A stretch of 64,000 bases of DNA from [Clostridium] innocuum (GCA_012317185.1 CP048838.1:2604001-2668000); one strand, 5' to 3'. Positions 32,826 to 42,554 are shown, counted from the first letter of the stretch. Made by a program: numbers and translations. The notes: generated by a model not told the origin, from the sequence alone.

Positions 32826-35800
32826 TTACTGTTCCTCGTCAACTTTTCTGCGTTTTCTCGCAAAGAATAGTCCGGCAAGGGTCGCAATAGAGCCTATCGC
32901 TGCTGCTGTATGCACACCTAGATTTGTAAAGTCGCCAGTCTTTGGTCCAGAAGTTGTGACCTTCGTCACCTTGTTCGTCTGCGTATTCTGCTGATTGTTA
33001 ACCGGAGTTACTGTACTTGCAGGTTTTTCCACTGTGACTTTCACGGTTACCGTTTCCTTGCTTCCATCAGGATATTGGATTTCTAATGTTCCCTCATATT
33101 CTCCAGGTTTATTTGGATCAATAGTTCCCTCTGGAGTGATATCTTTAATTTGGGTTCCTTCTGGAAGGTCATCAAGATTTGTTACATTATCTGTTAAATC
33201 AGGGTTTTCTCCCGGCTTTATGATTTCCGGTTTCGTCTCCGGATCGTATTTATCCGCATCTGTACGCGGATCTGTCACATTGACCTTTACTTCCACTTCT
33301 TCTGTTGTTCCATCCGGATAAGTTACTACAATGATGCCCGGTGTTTCCCCTGGCTTATCGGTGTTTACCGGTGTCTTCCATTCGTACTTCGTATCCTCTG
33401 GAAGGTCATCTTTATTTCTGATTCCATCCTCTGGATTTGGAGTTTCTCCCTTATTGACATTGACTTCCTGTCCCTCTGGAGTATATTTTTCTGCATCTGT
33501 CCGGTTGTCATTTACAATAACATCCACCGTGACCTGATCCGTAGAACCGTCTGGATATGTTACAACTACAGTTCCCGATGTCGTACCCGGTGTACTGGTA
33601 TCTACTGGTGCAGTCCATCCATAGGTTGTATTTGCTGGCAAGTCTGCTTTGTTGGCAATACCATCTGCTGCATTTGGCTGACTTCCTTTGTCGACTGTGA
33701 TTGCCTGTCCTGCCGGATCATATGCATCTGTTGCCAAGCCATAGTTGACCGTTACAATGACTGTATCGTTTGATCCATCTGCATAGGTCACTTTCACATT
33801 CACTGGCTGATTCTGTCCTGTCGTTGGAATCGCATCTACTGCCACGATCGACTGTATCTTCTCGGCTGGTGCATCTGTCGTTACGACACCTATGACTTCA
33901 TCATTCGTAGCTGTCTGTCCATATGGTTTGTTTACAACTCCCCCCTGTGCTGTATACAGTTCTGTATTGGTCGCATTCTCATTTACAATAACGTCCACTG
34001 TTACCTGATCCGTAGAACCGTCTGGATACGTTACTACGATTGTTCCCGAGGTTGTTCCTGGTGTGCTGGTATCCACTGGTGCAGCCCATCCATAGGTTGT
34101 ATTTGCTGGCAAGTCTGCTTTGTTGGCAATACCATCTGCTGCATTTGGCTGACTTCCTTTGTCGACTGTGATTGCCTGCCCTGCCGGATCATATGCATCT
34201 GTTGCCAAGCCATAGTTGACCGTTACAATGACTGTATCATTGGTTCCATCTACATAAGTCACTTTCACATTCACTGGCTGATTCTGTCCTGTCGTTGGAA
34301 TCGCATCTACTGCCACGATTGACTGTATCTTCTCGGCTGGTGCATCTGTCGTTACGACACCTATGACTTCATCATTCGTAGCTGTCTGCCCATATGGTTT
34401 GTTTACAACTCCCCCCTGCGCCGTATACAGTTCTGTGTCAGTAGCCTGTGGTGTCGTGTCAACGACATTGACTGTAACTTCCACTTCTTCCTTGCTTCCA
34501 TCTGGATAGGTTACTACAATCGTTCCTATGGTTTCTCCTGGTGTATCCGTGTCCACTGGTGTCTTCCAATCATACATTGTTCCTTCCGGAAGATCGTCTT
34601 TGTTCTTGATTCCGGCTTCTGCGCTTGGGTCTTCGCCTTTATTGACATCCACCTTCTGTCCTTCCGGAACATAGGCATCCTTTGCTTCCCCGTAAGCGAT
34701 CGTTACGGTAGCATCTTCCTTGGTTCCGTCTGCGTAGGTTACTTCCACGGTCACGGTCTGGTCTGCACCATCTGCAGTAGGAGTAGGAATCTCACCTTTG
34801 ATCGCTTTGGATTTCACTTTCTCTGCTGGTGCCGGAGCCTCTTGCCCATCCTTGGTTTCTGTTACTGTGACTTTGTCCAGAATGGCAGCCTCTTCCGCTT
34901 TCTTTCCGTAGTCCTGGTTCAGCGTGCCACCCTTTGCATTGTATTTGTCCGCATCTGTTGCCGGATCAACGACATTGACTGTAACTTCCACTTCTTCTTT
35001 GCTTCCATCTGGATAGGTTACTACAATCGTTCCTGTGGTTTCTCCCGGTGTATCCGTGTCCACTGGTGTCTTCCAATCATACGTTGTTCCTTCCGGAAGA
35101 TCGTCTTTGTTCTTGATTCCGGCTTCTGCGCTTGGGTCTTCGCCTTTATTGACATCCACCTTCTGTCCTTCCGGAACATAGGCATCCTTTGCTTCCCCGT
35201 AAGCGATCGTTACGGTAGCATCTTCCTTGGTTCCGTCTGCGTAGGTTACTTCCACGGTCACGGTCTGGTCTGCACCATCTGCAGTAGGAGTAGGAATCTC
35301 ACCTTTGATCGCTTTGGATTTCACTTTCTCTGCTGGTGCCGGAGCCTCTTGCCCATCCTTGGTTTCTGTTACTGTGACTTTGTCCAAAATTGCAGCCTCT
35401 TCCGCTTTCTTTCCGTAGTCCTGGTTCAGCGTACCACCCTTTGCATTGTATTTGTCCGCATCTGTTGCCGGATCAACGACATTGACTGTAACTTCCACTT
35501 CTTCTTTGCTTCCATCTGGATAGGTTACTACAATCGTTCCTGTGGTTTCTCCCGGTGTATCCGTGTCCACTGGTGTCTTCCAATCATACGTTGTTCCTTC
35601 CGGAAGATCGTCTTTGTTCTTGATTCCGGCTTCTGCGCTTGGGTCTTCGCCTTTATTGACATCCACCTTCTGTCCTTCCGGAACATAGGCATCCTTTGCT
35701 TCCCCGTAAGCGATCGTTACGGTAGCATCTTCCTTGGTTCCGTCTGCGTAGGTTACTTCCACGGTCACGGTCTGGTCTGCACCATCTGCAGTAGGAGTAG

Positions 35801-37736
35801 GAATCTCACCTTTGATCACTTTGGTTTTCACTTTCTCTGCTGGTGTCGGAGCCTCTTGCCCATCCTTGGTTTCTGTTACTGTGACTTTGTCCAAAATTGC
35901 AGCCTCTTCCGCTTTCTTTCCGTAGTCCTGGTTCAGCGTACCACCCTTTACATTGTATTTGTCCGCATCTGGTGTAGTGAATGTAAATGGGTCTCCCATA
36001 ATGGGATTGTCTGCATTTGGACTATATGCAACCAGAACAACCTCTGTACCATCTGGCACTACGTTTGCGTTAACATCCAAAGAGAAATTTCCGGCTACCA
36101 GATCCTTATATGGAATCTTGACTGTACCATATTCATCAGTGGTGTATGTTTTCGTATTTTTATCATAGCCTTGAAGCTTGACGATTACATTTCCAGCATT
36201 TTCATTTGTGATTTGGATCAGTCTTGCCGGGTCTGCTGGATCAGCAATCAATGTCTTTGGAACAGTTCCTTCGATCGTTGTCTTTTTAGTGGAATCGAAT
36301 GTTGTCGTTGTAGTAGTTGGTTTTGATACTAGATAATCGGCAGCGTTGTTTGGTTCTGTCAGATCTATCATAAATTCCTGTCCATCAGGTACACCATCAC
36401 CATCTGTATCTACCTTAGTAGTATCGGTACCAATCTTCCATTCAACAAAATCAAATAGACCATCTTTGTCCGTATCATTCGCATCCAGATAAGCATTTGC
36501 ATACGAATTATTCAACTGCTTTGGAGCATCTCCATTATCATTTGTTGATACACCTTGTTTAGTGTTCAGATAGTCTGCTTCCATCCAGCTATCAAATAAG
36601 AAGGATTGTTGATTTTTCTTAATATATTCATTAGCTGCTCTTGCAAAATCGGAAAGAGTTACGCTATCTTTTAGTTTATAGGAAATCGTATAGCTACGGC
36701 TTTGTCCAAGCGTTCCAAAAAAGATTCGGTCGATATTCTTTCTTGCTGCATCTAACTGCGCCTTTGTATCATTGCCGATGATGCTTAGTTCTGGAACCTG
36801 GCTTGTGTCCACTAAGCCTTGGTCGTTAATTGGAACCGTGAATTCTTCATGATTTTTGTTAATCTTTACGCCATCCAGATCAGAGCAATATATTTTAATA
36901 TTATCTGTATCAATATATGGAAGCAACTCTGGTGCTATCTGTTCTTTCACATACACAACCCAGCTATAATCTGTCTGTAGGAAATTCTCATCAGGTTTGA
37001 AGGTGTGTATAGAACGAATGGTCATATCATCAATATTAAATTTAATTCTTTGATTCGCTTTACCTTTTGTAAACCCTGATTCCTTTTCATTCTCATTCTT
37101 CTTATTATTCAGCAAGATATAACCATTAGAAATACTGTTCGAGGCTATAGCTCCTTTATTGGTCGTCAAAACGGAATTAAATCCAATTGGAGTATCTTGT
37201 AAATTAAGACTTTCCAATGTCTGTCCATTTTTCAGCGTGATTTTAACAGGCTGGTTACGTGATAAACCTATCAAAGCATAGTTAGGCAGCTTTGTAACTG
37301 GCAGAGACCACATTGCGCCATCGTTATGCTTTTCCAGACTAATATCAGCTAAAATAACTTTATCGATCTGTTTATAAAAGGTATTGTTGGTAAAACTCAA
37401 AAGATATTTCCCAGCATATTTGTTCGCAGGGTCTGTCCCCCATCCTGCGCTTCCACTAAACCAATATGTAAATGTCATAGATAAACTGTCGTCATCCTCA
37501 ACTTTATTGAAAACAGTAGAGCTATAACGTAGGTTGGCATTGTTATCAATTCCGGTTGCCGTATAATGTGTTGTAGTATCCAGTCCTCTATTTTCCTGTG
37601 CATAGACGGTACCCAAAGACGGCACCATCAACATGACGCCCAGTAATACAGAGCACACGCCAATACTCAATTTTCGTATCGCCCATCTTTGCTGTCTTTT
37701 TGCACAGGAAAGAAAACTCGGCTTATTTTTCTCCAT
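32826..37736 (-). CDS. giant Rib-repeat cell-wall surface protein
   Basis: A 1636-residue protein with a YSIRK-like signal (RWAIRKLSIGVCSVLLG), an N-terminal non-repeat region (to about 500) with calcium-loop-like DTDKDGLFDF and DTDGDGVPDG, then Rib/alpha-type repeats. There are three long units of 169 residues, two related units of 157, and shorter ones. It ends in a Pro/Thr stretch with GPKTG, a hydrophobic span and RKRRK, a sortase signal (variant of LPxTG). AGAAAGGAG lies about 7 nt upstream. Related proteins mediate adhesion in streptococci and other Firmicutes. The Rrf2 gene 71 nt upstream on the same strand may control it. Confidence 0.9.
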   Translation of the reverse strand: MEKNKPSFLSCAKRQQRWAIRKLSIGVCSVLLGVMLMVPSLGTVYAQENRGLDTTTHYTATGIDNNANLRYSSTVFNKVEDDDSLSMTFTYWFSGSAGWGTDPANKYAGKYLLSFTNNTFYKQIDKVILADISLEKHNDGAMWSLPVTKLPNYALIGLSRNQPVKITLKNGQTLESLNLQDTPIGFNSVLTTNKGAIASNSISNGYILLNNKKNENEKESGFTKGKANQRIKFNIDDMTIRSIHTFKPDENFLQTDYSWVVYVKEQIAPELLPYIDTDNIKIYCSDLDGVKINKNHEEFTVPINDQGLVDTSQVPELSIIGNDTKAQLDAARKNIDRIFFGTLGQSRSYTISYKLKDSVTLSDFARAANEYIKKNQQSFLFDSWMEADYLNTKQGVSTNDNGDAPKQLNNSYANAYLDANDTDKDGLFDFVEWKIGTDTTKVDTDGDGVPDGQEFMIDLTEPNNAADYLVSKPTTTTTTFDSTKKTTIEGTVPKTLIADPADPARLIQITNENAGNVIVKLQGYDKNTKTYTTDEYGTVKIPYKDLVAGNFSLDVNANVVPDGTEVVLVAYSPNADNPIMGDPFTFTTPDADKYNVKGGTLNQDYGKKAEEAAILDKVTVTETKDGQEAPTPAEKVKTKVIKGEIPTPTADGADQTVTVEVTYADGTKEDATVTIAYGEAKDAYVPEGQKVDVNKGEDPSAEAGIKNKDDLPEGTTYDWKTPVDTDTPGETTGTIVVTYPDGSKEEVEVTVNVVDPATDADKYNAKGGTLNQDYGKKAEEAAILDKVTVTETKDGQEAPAPAEKVKSKAIKGEIPTPTADGADQTVTVEVTYADGTKEDATVTIAYGEAKDAYVPEGQKVDVNKGEDPSAEAGIKNKDDLPEGTTYDWKTPVDTDTPGETTGTIVVTYPDGSKEEVEVTVNVVDPATDADKYNAKGGTLNQDYGKKAEEAAILDKVTVTETKDGQEAPAPAEKVKSKAIKGEIPTPTADGADQTVTVEVTYADGTKEDATVTIAYGEAKDAYVPEGQKVDVNKGEDPSAEAGIKNKDDLPEGTMYDWKTPVDTDTPGETIGTIVVTYPDGSKEEVEVTVNVVDTTPQATDTELYTAQGGVVNKPYGQTATNDEVIGVVTTDAPAEKIQSIVAVDAIPTTGQNQPVNVKVTYVDGTNDTVIVTVNYGLATDAYDPAGQAITVDKGSQPNAADGIANKADLPANTTYGWAAPVDTSTPGTTSGTIVVTYPDGSTDQVTVDVIVNENATNTELYTAQGGVVNKPYGQTATNDEVIGVVTTDAPAEKIQSIVAVDAIPTTGQNQPVNVKVTYADGSNDTVIVTVNYGLATDAYDPAGQAITVDKGSQPNAADGIANKADLPANTTYGWTAPVDTSTPGTTSGTVVVTYPDGSTDQVTVDVIVNDNRTDAEKYTPEGQEVNVNKGETPNPEDGIRNKDDLPEDTKYEWKTPVNTDKPGETPGIIVVTYPDGTTEEVEVKVNVTDPRTDADKYDPETKPEIIKPGENPDLTDNVTNLDDLPEGTQIKDITPEGTIDPNKPGEYEGTLEIQYPDGSKETVTVKVTVEKPASTVTPVNNQQNTQTNKVTKVTTSGPKTGDFTNLGVHTAAAIGSIATLAGLFFARKRRKVDEEQ
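33484..34440 (-). repeat. Rib repeats, 471-bp units (2)
   Basis: Two nearly identical units, offset 471 bp (157 codons), starting TELYTAQGGVVNKPYGQTAT. Differences are few and mostly silent. Confidence 0.85.
34442..35965 (-). repeat. Rib repeats, 507-bp units (3)
   Basis: Three units offset 507 bp (169 codons), starting DADKYNAKGGTLNQDYGKKA. Near-identical DNA between units points to recent duplication or gene conversion and allows copy-number change. Confidence 0.85.
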
Positions 37737-37807
37737 AAACGATTTCTCCTTTCTTTTCGTTTCTTTCTAAAATAATTAGAACCAGTTTGGTACCCTCATA
37801 TTTCCCT

Positions 37808-38212
37808 TCATTCCATTTCTAGAAGCTCCTGTATGCTTGTTGATAGCAGCATGTGATCCAGATACGACTGTATCTTTTCATAAAAATGACGGACCTGGCA
37901 AAAGGAACCGGCATCTCGACTGCAGTAGCGGTCTTTTTCAAGGCACCGGTTGATCTGCATGGTCGTCTCCATTGCTCGAATCACATCATAGATGGGGATG
38001 TCTCTTGGATGCTTTACGAGTCGAAAACCGCCATCGATACCAGTAACTGCTTCCAGGATCTGTGCTTCTTTCAAGATACTGGCAACTTTTAAAACATAGC
38101 CCTGTGGAATATGCAGCTGTTCCGATAATTCCTTTGACTGAACAAGCTGCCTTTTTTTCGCAAGATAGAGAACGATTCGTACTGCATAATCGGTCGATAT
38201 TTTTAAATGCAT
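37808..38212 (-). CDS. Rrf2-family transcription regulator
   Basis: A 134-residue protein: winged helix MHLKISTDYAVRIVLYLAKK and LSEQLHIPQGYVLKVASILK, then dimerisation helix and three Cys in NRCLEKDRYCSRDAGSFCQV, the position of the Fe-S or redox-sensing cysteines of IscR/NsrR-like members. AGGAGGGGGTGAT precedes the ATG. It may sense redox state, nitric oxide or iron-sulfur status. Being 71 nt upstream of the Rib protein on the same strand, it may regulate that adhesin and itself. Confidence 0.85.
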   Translation of the reverse strand: MHLKISTDYAVRIVLYLAKKRQLVQSKELSEQLHIPQGYVLKVASILKEAQILEAVTGIDGGFRLVKHPRDIPIYDVIRAMETTMQINRCLEKDRYCSRDAGSFCQVRHFYEKIQSYLDHMLLSTSIQELLEME

Positions 38213-38239
38213 ACATCACCCCCTCCTTTTTAATTCTGG

Positions 38240-38257
38240 ATAAATCAGGTTTATAGT
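38240..38257 (-). promoter_or_regulatory. possible Rrf2 operator
   Basis: ATAAATCAGGTTTATAGT, imperfect inverted repeat with ATAAA/TTTAT arms about 30 nt upstream of the Rrf2 gene. Confidence 0.35.
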
Positions 38258-38674
38258 ATGACTGTACCAGAATATGGACTTATCCTTTTCAAGAAACTGC
38301 ATAACAATATCATCCATAGAAACCTTGACTAGTGCTGCTTTTTTAGATAACGAAGATCTTTTATATTCACGAATTGCAAACGGCACAGCAATTTATGCAT
38401 TATCCACCTAAATCAGCACATGATGCTTTTTGATAAATATTAAATTCAGTATATAGTCACATTCTTATCTTTGCGCATGACCGAATATCCATTTCCTTTC
38501 TCACATAAGGGTACTATCCTGCTGGTTCATAAACAGAATATACGCATTTATAATAGAAGTCTATTGATATTCTATACTGTAATAAAATAAGATTGTTTAA
38601 TTAAAATTTTATATCTGATTTTTGATTATCCGCATAAACACTATACTTTCAAACATTTTGAAGTATAGAAAACT
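38258..38674. other. intergenic AT-rich stretch
   Basis: No gene identified. The left end of the Tn916-like element probably lies in its last part; an inverted repeat CTATACTTC/GAAGTATAG is at 38641-38668. Confidence 0.4.
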
Positions 38675-38680
38675 ATTCAT

Positions 38681-38701
38681 TTTACCACGAATTTACCACG
38701 A
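38681..38701. repeat. putative Int arm-binding sites, left end
   Basis: TTTACCACGA twice in tandem (38681-38690, 38692-38701). The same decamer recurs at 46316-46325 just behind int. This is the layout of Tn916-type DR2 arm sites. Confidence 0.55.
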
Positions 38702-38736
38702 TTGAATGAGCCTTGATATGACACAAAAACAACATG

Positions 38737-38773
38737 GGAGATAGCACAAATATCTGTGTATCTCCCGTTTTTC
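38737..38773. terminator. terminator hairpin at the left end of the Tn916-like element
   Basis: GGGAGATA/TATCTCCC stem followed by GTTTTT on the + strand, and T-rich on the other side as well. Confidence 0.6.
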
Positions 38774-38788
38774 ATTCATGTAGTATGA

Positions 38789-39028
38789 TTATTTTACTCT
38801 GATTTCAAATTTCAAGATTGCTTTCATCATTTCTGTATGGATTTGACCTTTTAATTCTTCATCAACCTGCATAATGATTTTACCACTTTCAGAGTGGTAA
38901 AACGGACGCAAGCATAATTTACATATATAAGCGTCATAAAACTTCAAAATCTCTCTTATGGCAGTTTCATTTCCAGCAGACGCTTGACATATTACTTTTA
39001 ATGTAGGGTAGCCATATTCTTTTTTCAT
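38789..39028 (-). CDS. Tn916 Orf8-like helix-turn-helix protein
   Basis: A 79-residue protein (YPTLKVICQASAGNETAIRE, ILKFYDAYICKLCLRPFYHS) of the HTH family encoded next to the Orf7 sigma factor in Tn916-type elements. A homologue with the same order is at 62373-62639. It lies 4 nt downstream of the sigma gene. In Tn916 this pair controls transfer or excision genes. Confidence 0.8.
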   Translation of the reverse strand: MKKEYGYPTLKVICQASAGNETAIREILKFYDAYICKLCLRPFYHSESGKIIMQVDEELKGQIHTEMMKAILKFEIRVK

Positions 39029-39032
39029 TGGT

Positions 39033-39452
39033 TCAATTCCTTTCTTTCAATACTGTTTTTAGTTTCTTCAATCCGTTACTTCTTCTGCGATAAATAGCAG
39101 AACGTGATACATGATATAATTCGGCTATTTCTTGGTCGCTCATACTTTGAAAATAGCGTAATAGAATTACATCACGCTCTTTATTCGATAACTTATATAA
39201 AGCAACAGCAAGTTTCTCATTTGATATTTGAATTGTAAAATTCAAGACTTCAAACGAAATGTAATCACAAGAATAGTTATCCTTAGTTACACATTCAACA
39301 TTTTTCGTATCTGATAATTCACAGAATAAAACTTCACGCTTAGAACGTCTTGCAAACTGTCTGTTTCTGTTTTTTACTGTGCATTTAATAACAGTCATCA
39401 TCAAAGCATTAAACTGTATTCTAACGATATGCTCGAAAGAAGATGGGTTCAT
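39033..39452 (-). CDS. Tn916 Orf7-like sigma-70-family factor
   Basis: A 139-residue protein. GGAGGTGAG precedes the ATG at 39452 by 4 nt; a start 7 codons earlier is possible. Region 4-type helix-turn-helix KLSNKERDVILLRYF and DQEIAELYHVSRSAIYRRRS is evident. Related factors drive late genes of Tn916-family elements. A decayed copy of this upstream region is at 57515-57660. Confidence 0.85.
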   Translation of the reverse strand: MNPSSFEHIVRIQFNALMMTVIKCTVKNRNRQFARRSKREVLFCELSDTKNVECVTKDNYSCDYISFEVLNFTIQISNEKLAVALYKLSNKERDVILLRYFQSMSDQEIAELYHVSRSAIYRRRSNGLKKLKTVLKERN

Positions 39453-39537
39453 AATCTCACCTCCTTTCCGCATACGCTGAAATATATAAACGGAGATACC
39501 GTCTATATCTTTGGAAAATACAAAAAGAAGAACAAGA

Positions 39538-39577
39538 AAAAAGTCCGTACAAAATATACCGTCTGTACGAACTTTTA
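39538..39577 (-). terminator. terminator behind the MATE gene
   Basis: AAAAGTTCGTAC/GTACGGACTTTT pairing with T-run on the - strand. Confidence 0.7.
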
Positions 39578-39643
39578 ATATTGTAAAATATTTAGTTGTT
39601 GATAAAATGCTGTTAGGTAGTGCATAATCGTATAAGATTATTC

Positions 39644-41029
39644 CTAAAACTTTCCACAGCAGTTACTTTCAATGCTTTTATATCTTGCTTTTTTAGTCCT
39701 ATCATAAAGTTTTCCATATAACCGCTTAATAATTTGATTACTTGTTAAAATAGTTATAATGCAGGCGACTATGTGACTGATTAAAATCGCTATCCAAACA
39801 CCATTTAAATTTTCTGCCAGCCAAGATAATAGATAGGCAAAAGGAATACGAATAATAATATAGTAGAATATCATTAGTATCATACTTTTTGTTGGTTTTC
39901 CTATACCATTTAAAGTACCTAAGTAGCAACTAGTAATAGTGTAAAGAACATAACCGATACTAACAATTAAAAAATAATGGCTGACAACATTTGTTACAGC
40001 TACGTTGGAAACAAACAATTTTGCCAACTGTTTAGAGAAGAAAATAACAACTGCTGATAATACACTTGAAACAACAATACCATATTTTAACGCCAATTTC
40101 AGATAATTCTTTGCTCTGTCGATACGTTGTGCTCCAATACATTGCCCTACGATTGAAGTCAACACCATATTAAGAGCCATAGCAGGATAAAATAATATCA
40201 TTTCTAATTTTCCAGCAACTCCGTAGCCAGCAATAGCAGAAATACTATAAGTACTAACAATAGCAGTTAAAAATGTTGTACTAATAGCAGGAATACTTTG
40301 TTGAATGACAGACGGCACAGCATTTTTTACAAACGGCATAATCTCTTTTGTATCAAAATCAGATAGTGAAAGGTTAAATAATTTTTTACGATAAATATAA
40401 ATGCACATAAACGCCAAACAAATAATCTGTGATATTAAGGTTGCGATTGCCGCTCCGTGAAATCCAATTATGTTAATGAAAATAGGATCTAAAATAGCAT
40501 TCAATAAAGTAGACACAAGCATTGCAACTGCTTGAAACATAGTATTGCCAAAACTTCTTAAAATGGCTGTAAAGTATAAATACAAATAAACTGCTACATA
40601 TCCCAAAGCATATATAGATAAGTAATTTTTTGCCATATCAAAAATTTCAGTCGGTGTATTTAAAACTATCAAAATAGGCTCTAAAAAAATCTCCAACACA
40701 ATTGTCATAAACACTGAAAGAATTATAGATACAAAAAAAGAAGTAACTATAATATTCTTTTTCTTTTGCTCATTTTTCGCACCAATTACCTGTGATAATA
40801 GAATGGCTAACCCGTTTGTTGCTCCCATACCAATTGAAGTTAAGATTAAAATAATAGGTGTCGAGTTTGTTAACGCTGCGTATGCCTGCTCACCTAACAA
40901 ATTTCCAATCCAAAGACTGTCTACGAGATTATATGCCATATTTAAAAACATAGCTATTATCATAGGAACAGTCATTTCAAGTAAACATTTTTTTGTGTTT
41001 CCGTTTACAAAATCAATATTTTTGTTCAT
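39644..41029 (-). CDS. MATE-family multidrug exporter
   Basis: A 461-residue membrane protein with about 12 hydrophobic segments. LLEMTVPMIIAMFLNMAYNL and DSLWIGNLLGEQAYAALTNS are typical of NorM/MepA-like MATE transporters, which export cationic drugs using Na+ or H+ gradients. AGGAGG is 8 nt before the chosen ATG (41029). An AATGAAT/ATTCATT-type operator lies directly upstream, and a terminator separates it from tetR, so it is probably regulated by the TetR protein. Confidence 0.9.
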   Translation of the reverse strand: MNKNIDFVNGNTKKCLLEMTVPMIIAMFLNMAYNLVDSLWIGNLLGEQAYAALTNSTPIILILTSIGMGATNGLAILLSQVIGAKNEQKKKNIIVTSFFVSIILSVFMTIVLEIFLEPILIVLNTPTEIFDMAKNYLSIYALGYVAVYLYLYFTAILRSFGNTMFQAVAMLVSTLLNAILDPIFINIIGFHGAAIATLISQIICLAFMCIYIYRKKLFNLSLSDFDTKEIMPFVKNAVPSVIQQSIPAISTTFLTAIVSTYSISAIAGYGVAGKLEMILFYPAMALNMVLTSIVGQCIGAQRIDRAKNYLKLALKYGIVVSSVLSAVVIFFSKQLAKLFVSNVAVTNVVSHYFLIVSIGYVLYTITSCYLGTLNGIGKPTKSMILMIFYYIIIRIPFAYLLSWLAENLNGVWIAILISHIVACIITILTSNQIIKRLYGKLYDRTKKARYKSIESNCCGKF

Positions 41030-41042
41030 TTTAATTCCTCCT

Positions 41043-41063
41043 ATTGAATGAAAATTATTCATT
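41043..41063 (-). promoter_or_regulatory. TetR-type operator before the MATE gene
   Basis: ATTGAATGAAAATTATTCATT: half-sites ATTGAAT/ATTCATT, same as those at 42333-42380. Confidence 0.55.
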
Positions 41064-41078
41064 TAATTTATTTAAATA

Positions 41079-41103
41079 TTCCCTGCCTTTTGGCAGGGGA
41101 AGA
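41079..41103 (-). terminator. terminator between tetR and MATE genes
   Basis: CCCTGCC-TTTT-GGCAGGG hairpin. Confidence 0.65.
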
Positions 41104-41104
41104 T

Positions 41105-41665
41105 TTAAAGCCTAAACAAGTCCCTAAAAAATGCCTTTATCCGTGAACTCTTTTCTTTAATTGATATATCGGTATTTAAAATAATTCCTAGTTGTCCATA
41201 TATGCAAAAACTGGCATACATTTCAACATCATTGACTTGTATTTCATTTGTGTAATTTGCTCTTTCAATAATTTCAGATACAATAGGAAAAAGTTTTTCA
41301 CATACATTCAATGTTAATAAATTATGGAAATTTTTATTTTGGTTATTATGAAAAACTGGATAATATGTATCATCTTCTTGTTCTGCAAAAAGTATCATCT
41401 TCCGCAAAATATCTTTTAAACTATCCTTTTTTATATTTATATTTTTTGTCATATTGGCGACTAAAATATTTGAATATTCATTGATAGCAGACTGAAAAAG
41501 TACATCTTTTGATGGGAAATATCTATAACATAATCCTTGTGCTATTCCAATTTCTTTTGCTATGTCTGATATTGAAGTTTTTTCAAACCCATTTACACTA
41601 AATAATTTAATGGCTGTTTCTAAAATTTCTTGTTTACGTTCCTCTGGTTCTTTTGAAATACGCAT
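41105..41665 (-). CDS. TetR-family repressor
   Basis: A 186-residue protein with N-terminal TetR helix-turn-helix (ILETAIKLFSVNGFEKTSIS, DIAKEIGIAQGLCYRYFPSK) and a helical ligand domain. It lies 23 nt downstream of the methyltransferase gene and upstream of the MATE exporter, all on the - strand. Palindromic AATGAAT-type sites at the promoter of the methyltransferase and before MATE are its likely operators. Expected to release DNA on binding a drug or bile compound (inference). Confidence 0.88.
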   Translation of the reverse strand: MRISKEPEERKQEILETAIKLFSVNGFEKTSISDIAKEIGIAQGLCYRYFPSKDVLFQSAINEYSNILVANMTKNINIKKDSLKDILRKMILFAEQEDDTYYPVFHNNQNKNFHNLLTLNVCEKLFPIVSEIIERANYTNEIQVNDVEMYASFCIYGQLGIILNTDISIKEKSSRIKAFFRDLFRL

Positions 41666-41688
41666 TGTTTTCTTTCCTTTCTTGCGGT

Positions 41689-42300
41689 TTAATTATTGTA
41701 TGCTATAATTAAACAAGATCTTGTGCCAAAAGATTTCCATTCAATTTCGTGGAAGTCTTTTGATAATAATAACAACATTTCCTTTTTTGAATAAATCTTT
41801 ACATCTCCACTATTGCTGTGTTTCATATAGTAATTCATTATCTGTCTTGCTCCGATTGGTTGCCAACAATCACCGATAATGAAAACTCCATTTTGCTTTA
41901 AACACCTAGACACTTCTTTCTCTACAATATCTGGTTGTGGATAATGATGAAATGAGTCATTACATACAATGGCGTCAAAAGAACTATCTTCAAAAGGTAA
42001 TCTCTCAGAGTCGCCTAAGATAAGTGTTGCATCATTTCCTAGTTTATTTTTTGCAATTTCAAGCATATTGGGAGATATATCTATTCCAAATAGTTGTTCT
42101 GCTATATTTAATTCTTTTATTTCTTTAAGTAACGCACCCGTTCCACAACCTAAATCTAATATAGAATGTATATTCTTATTTTTTAAATTTTCTATAATCG
42201 GCTTATAGAGTTTTCGAGCATGTTCCCCCTGAATATTTGTATCATAATCGGCAGCTTGCTTATCAAAAGTCTTTTGTGATTTTTGTTTCGTAATATTCAT
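41689..42300 (-). CDS. class I SAM-dependent methyltransferase
   Basis: A 203-residue protein with SAM-binding motif ILDLGCGTGALLKEI, acidic LFGIDISPNMLE, and FDAIVCNDSFHHY. AAAGGAG precedes the ATG at 42300; an earlier in-frame ATG at 42375 lies in the promoter region. Substrate is unknown; close UbiE/BioC-type relatives methylate small molecules. First gene of the methyltransferase-tetR unit, driven by a strong promoter at 42323-42351. Confidence 0.85.
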   Translation of the reverse strand: MNITKQKSQKTFDKQAADYDTNIQGEHARKLYKPIIENLKNKNIHSILDLGCGTGALLKEIKELNIAEQLFGIDISPNMLEIAKNKLGNDATLILGDSERLPFEDSSFDAIVCNDSFHHYPQPDIVEKEVSRCLKQNGVFIIGDCWQPIGARQIMNYYMKHSNSGDVKIYSKKEMLLLLSKDFHEIEWKSFGTRSCLIIAYNN

Positions 42301-42322
42301 GTAATCAACTCCTTTCACTAAA

Positions 42323-42351
42323 ATTATATCTCGTGAATGAACGATTGTCAA
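42323..42351 (-). promoter_or_regulatory. sigma-A promoter of methyltransferase-tetR
   Basis: TTGACA (42346-42351), 17-nt spacer, TATAAT (42323-42328): perfect consensus on the - strand. Confidence 0.85.
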
Positions 42352-42380
42352 TGAATAAAATTCATTGAATTTCATTCATT
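42333..42380 (-). promoter_or_regulatory. TetR-type operator cluster
   Basis: AATGAAT-AAA-ATTCATT at 42350-42366 overlaps the -35 box; further half-sites TGAATGA (spacer) and TTCATTCATT flank it. Confidence 0.55.
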
Positions 42381-42554
42381 TCAAAGACGTGTATCTCTGA
42401 TTTAAAATACACGCCTTTTTGATTACCCTACAATCTTCCAGTTACTATTCCTTATATAGCCCAAATTTGTACCGTGACAATTTCATTGATATTATCCGAT
42501 TTACCACAAATCAAATTTTATCTTTTCTTCCTCTTGATTACCCTCCACAGAAAA

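Noticed and set aside
34842..36326. Long + strand open frame of almost 500 codons with internal repeats
   Set aside because: It is the antisense shadow of the Rib repeats; Cys/Ile/Phe-rich composition, no Shine-Dalgarno.
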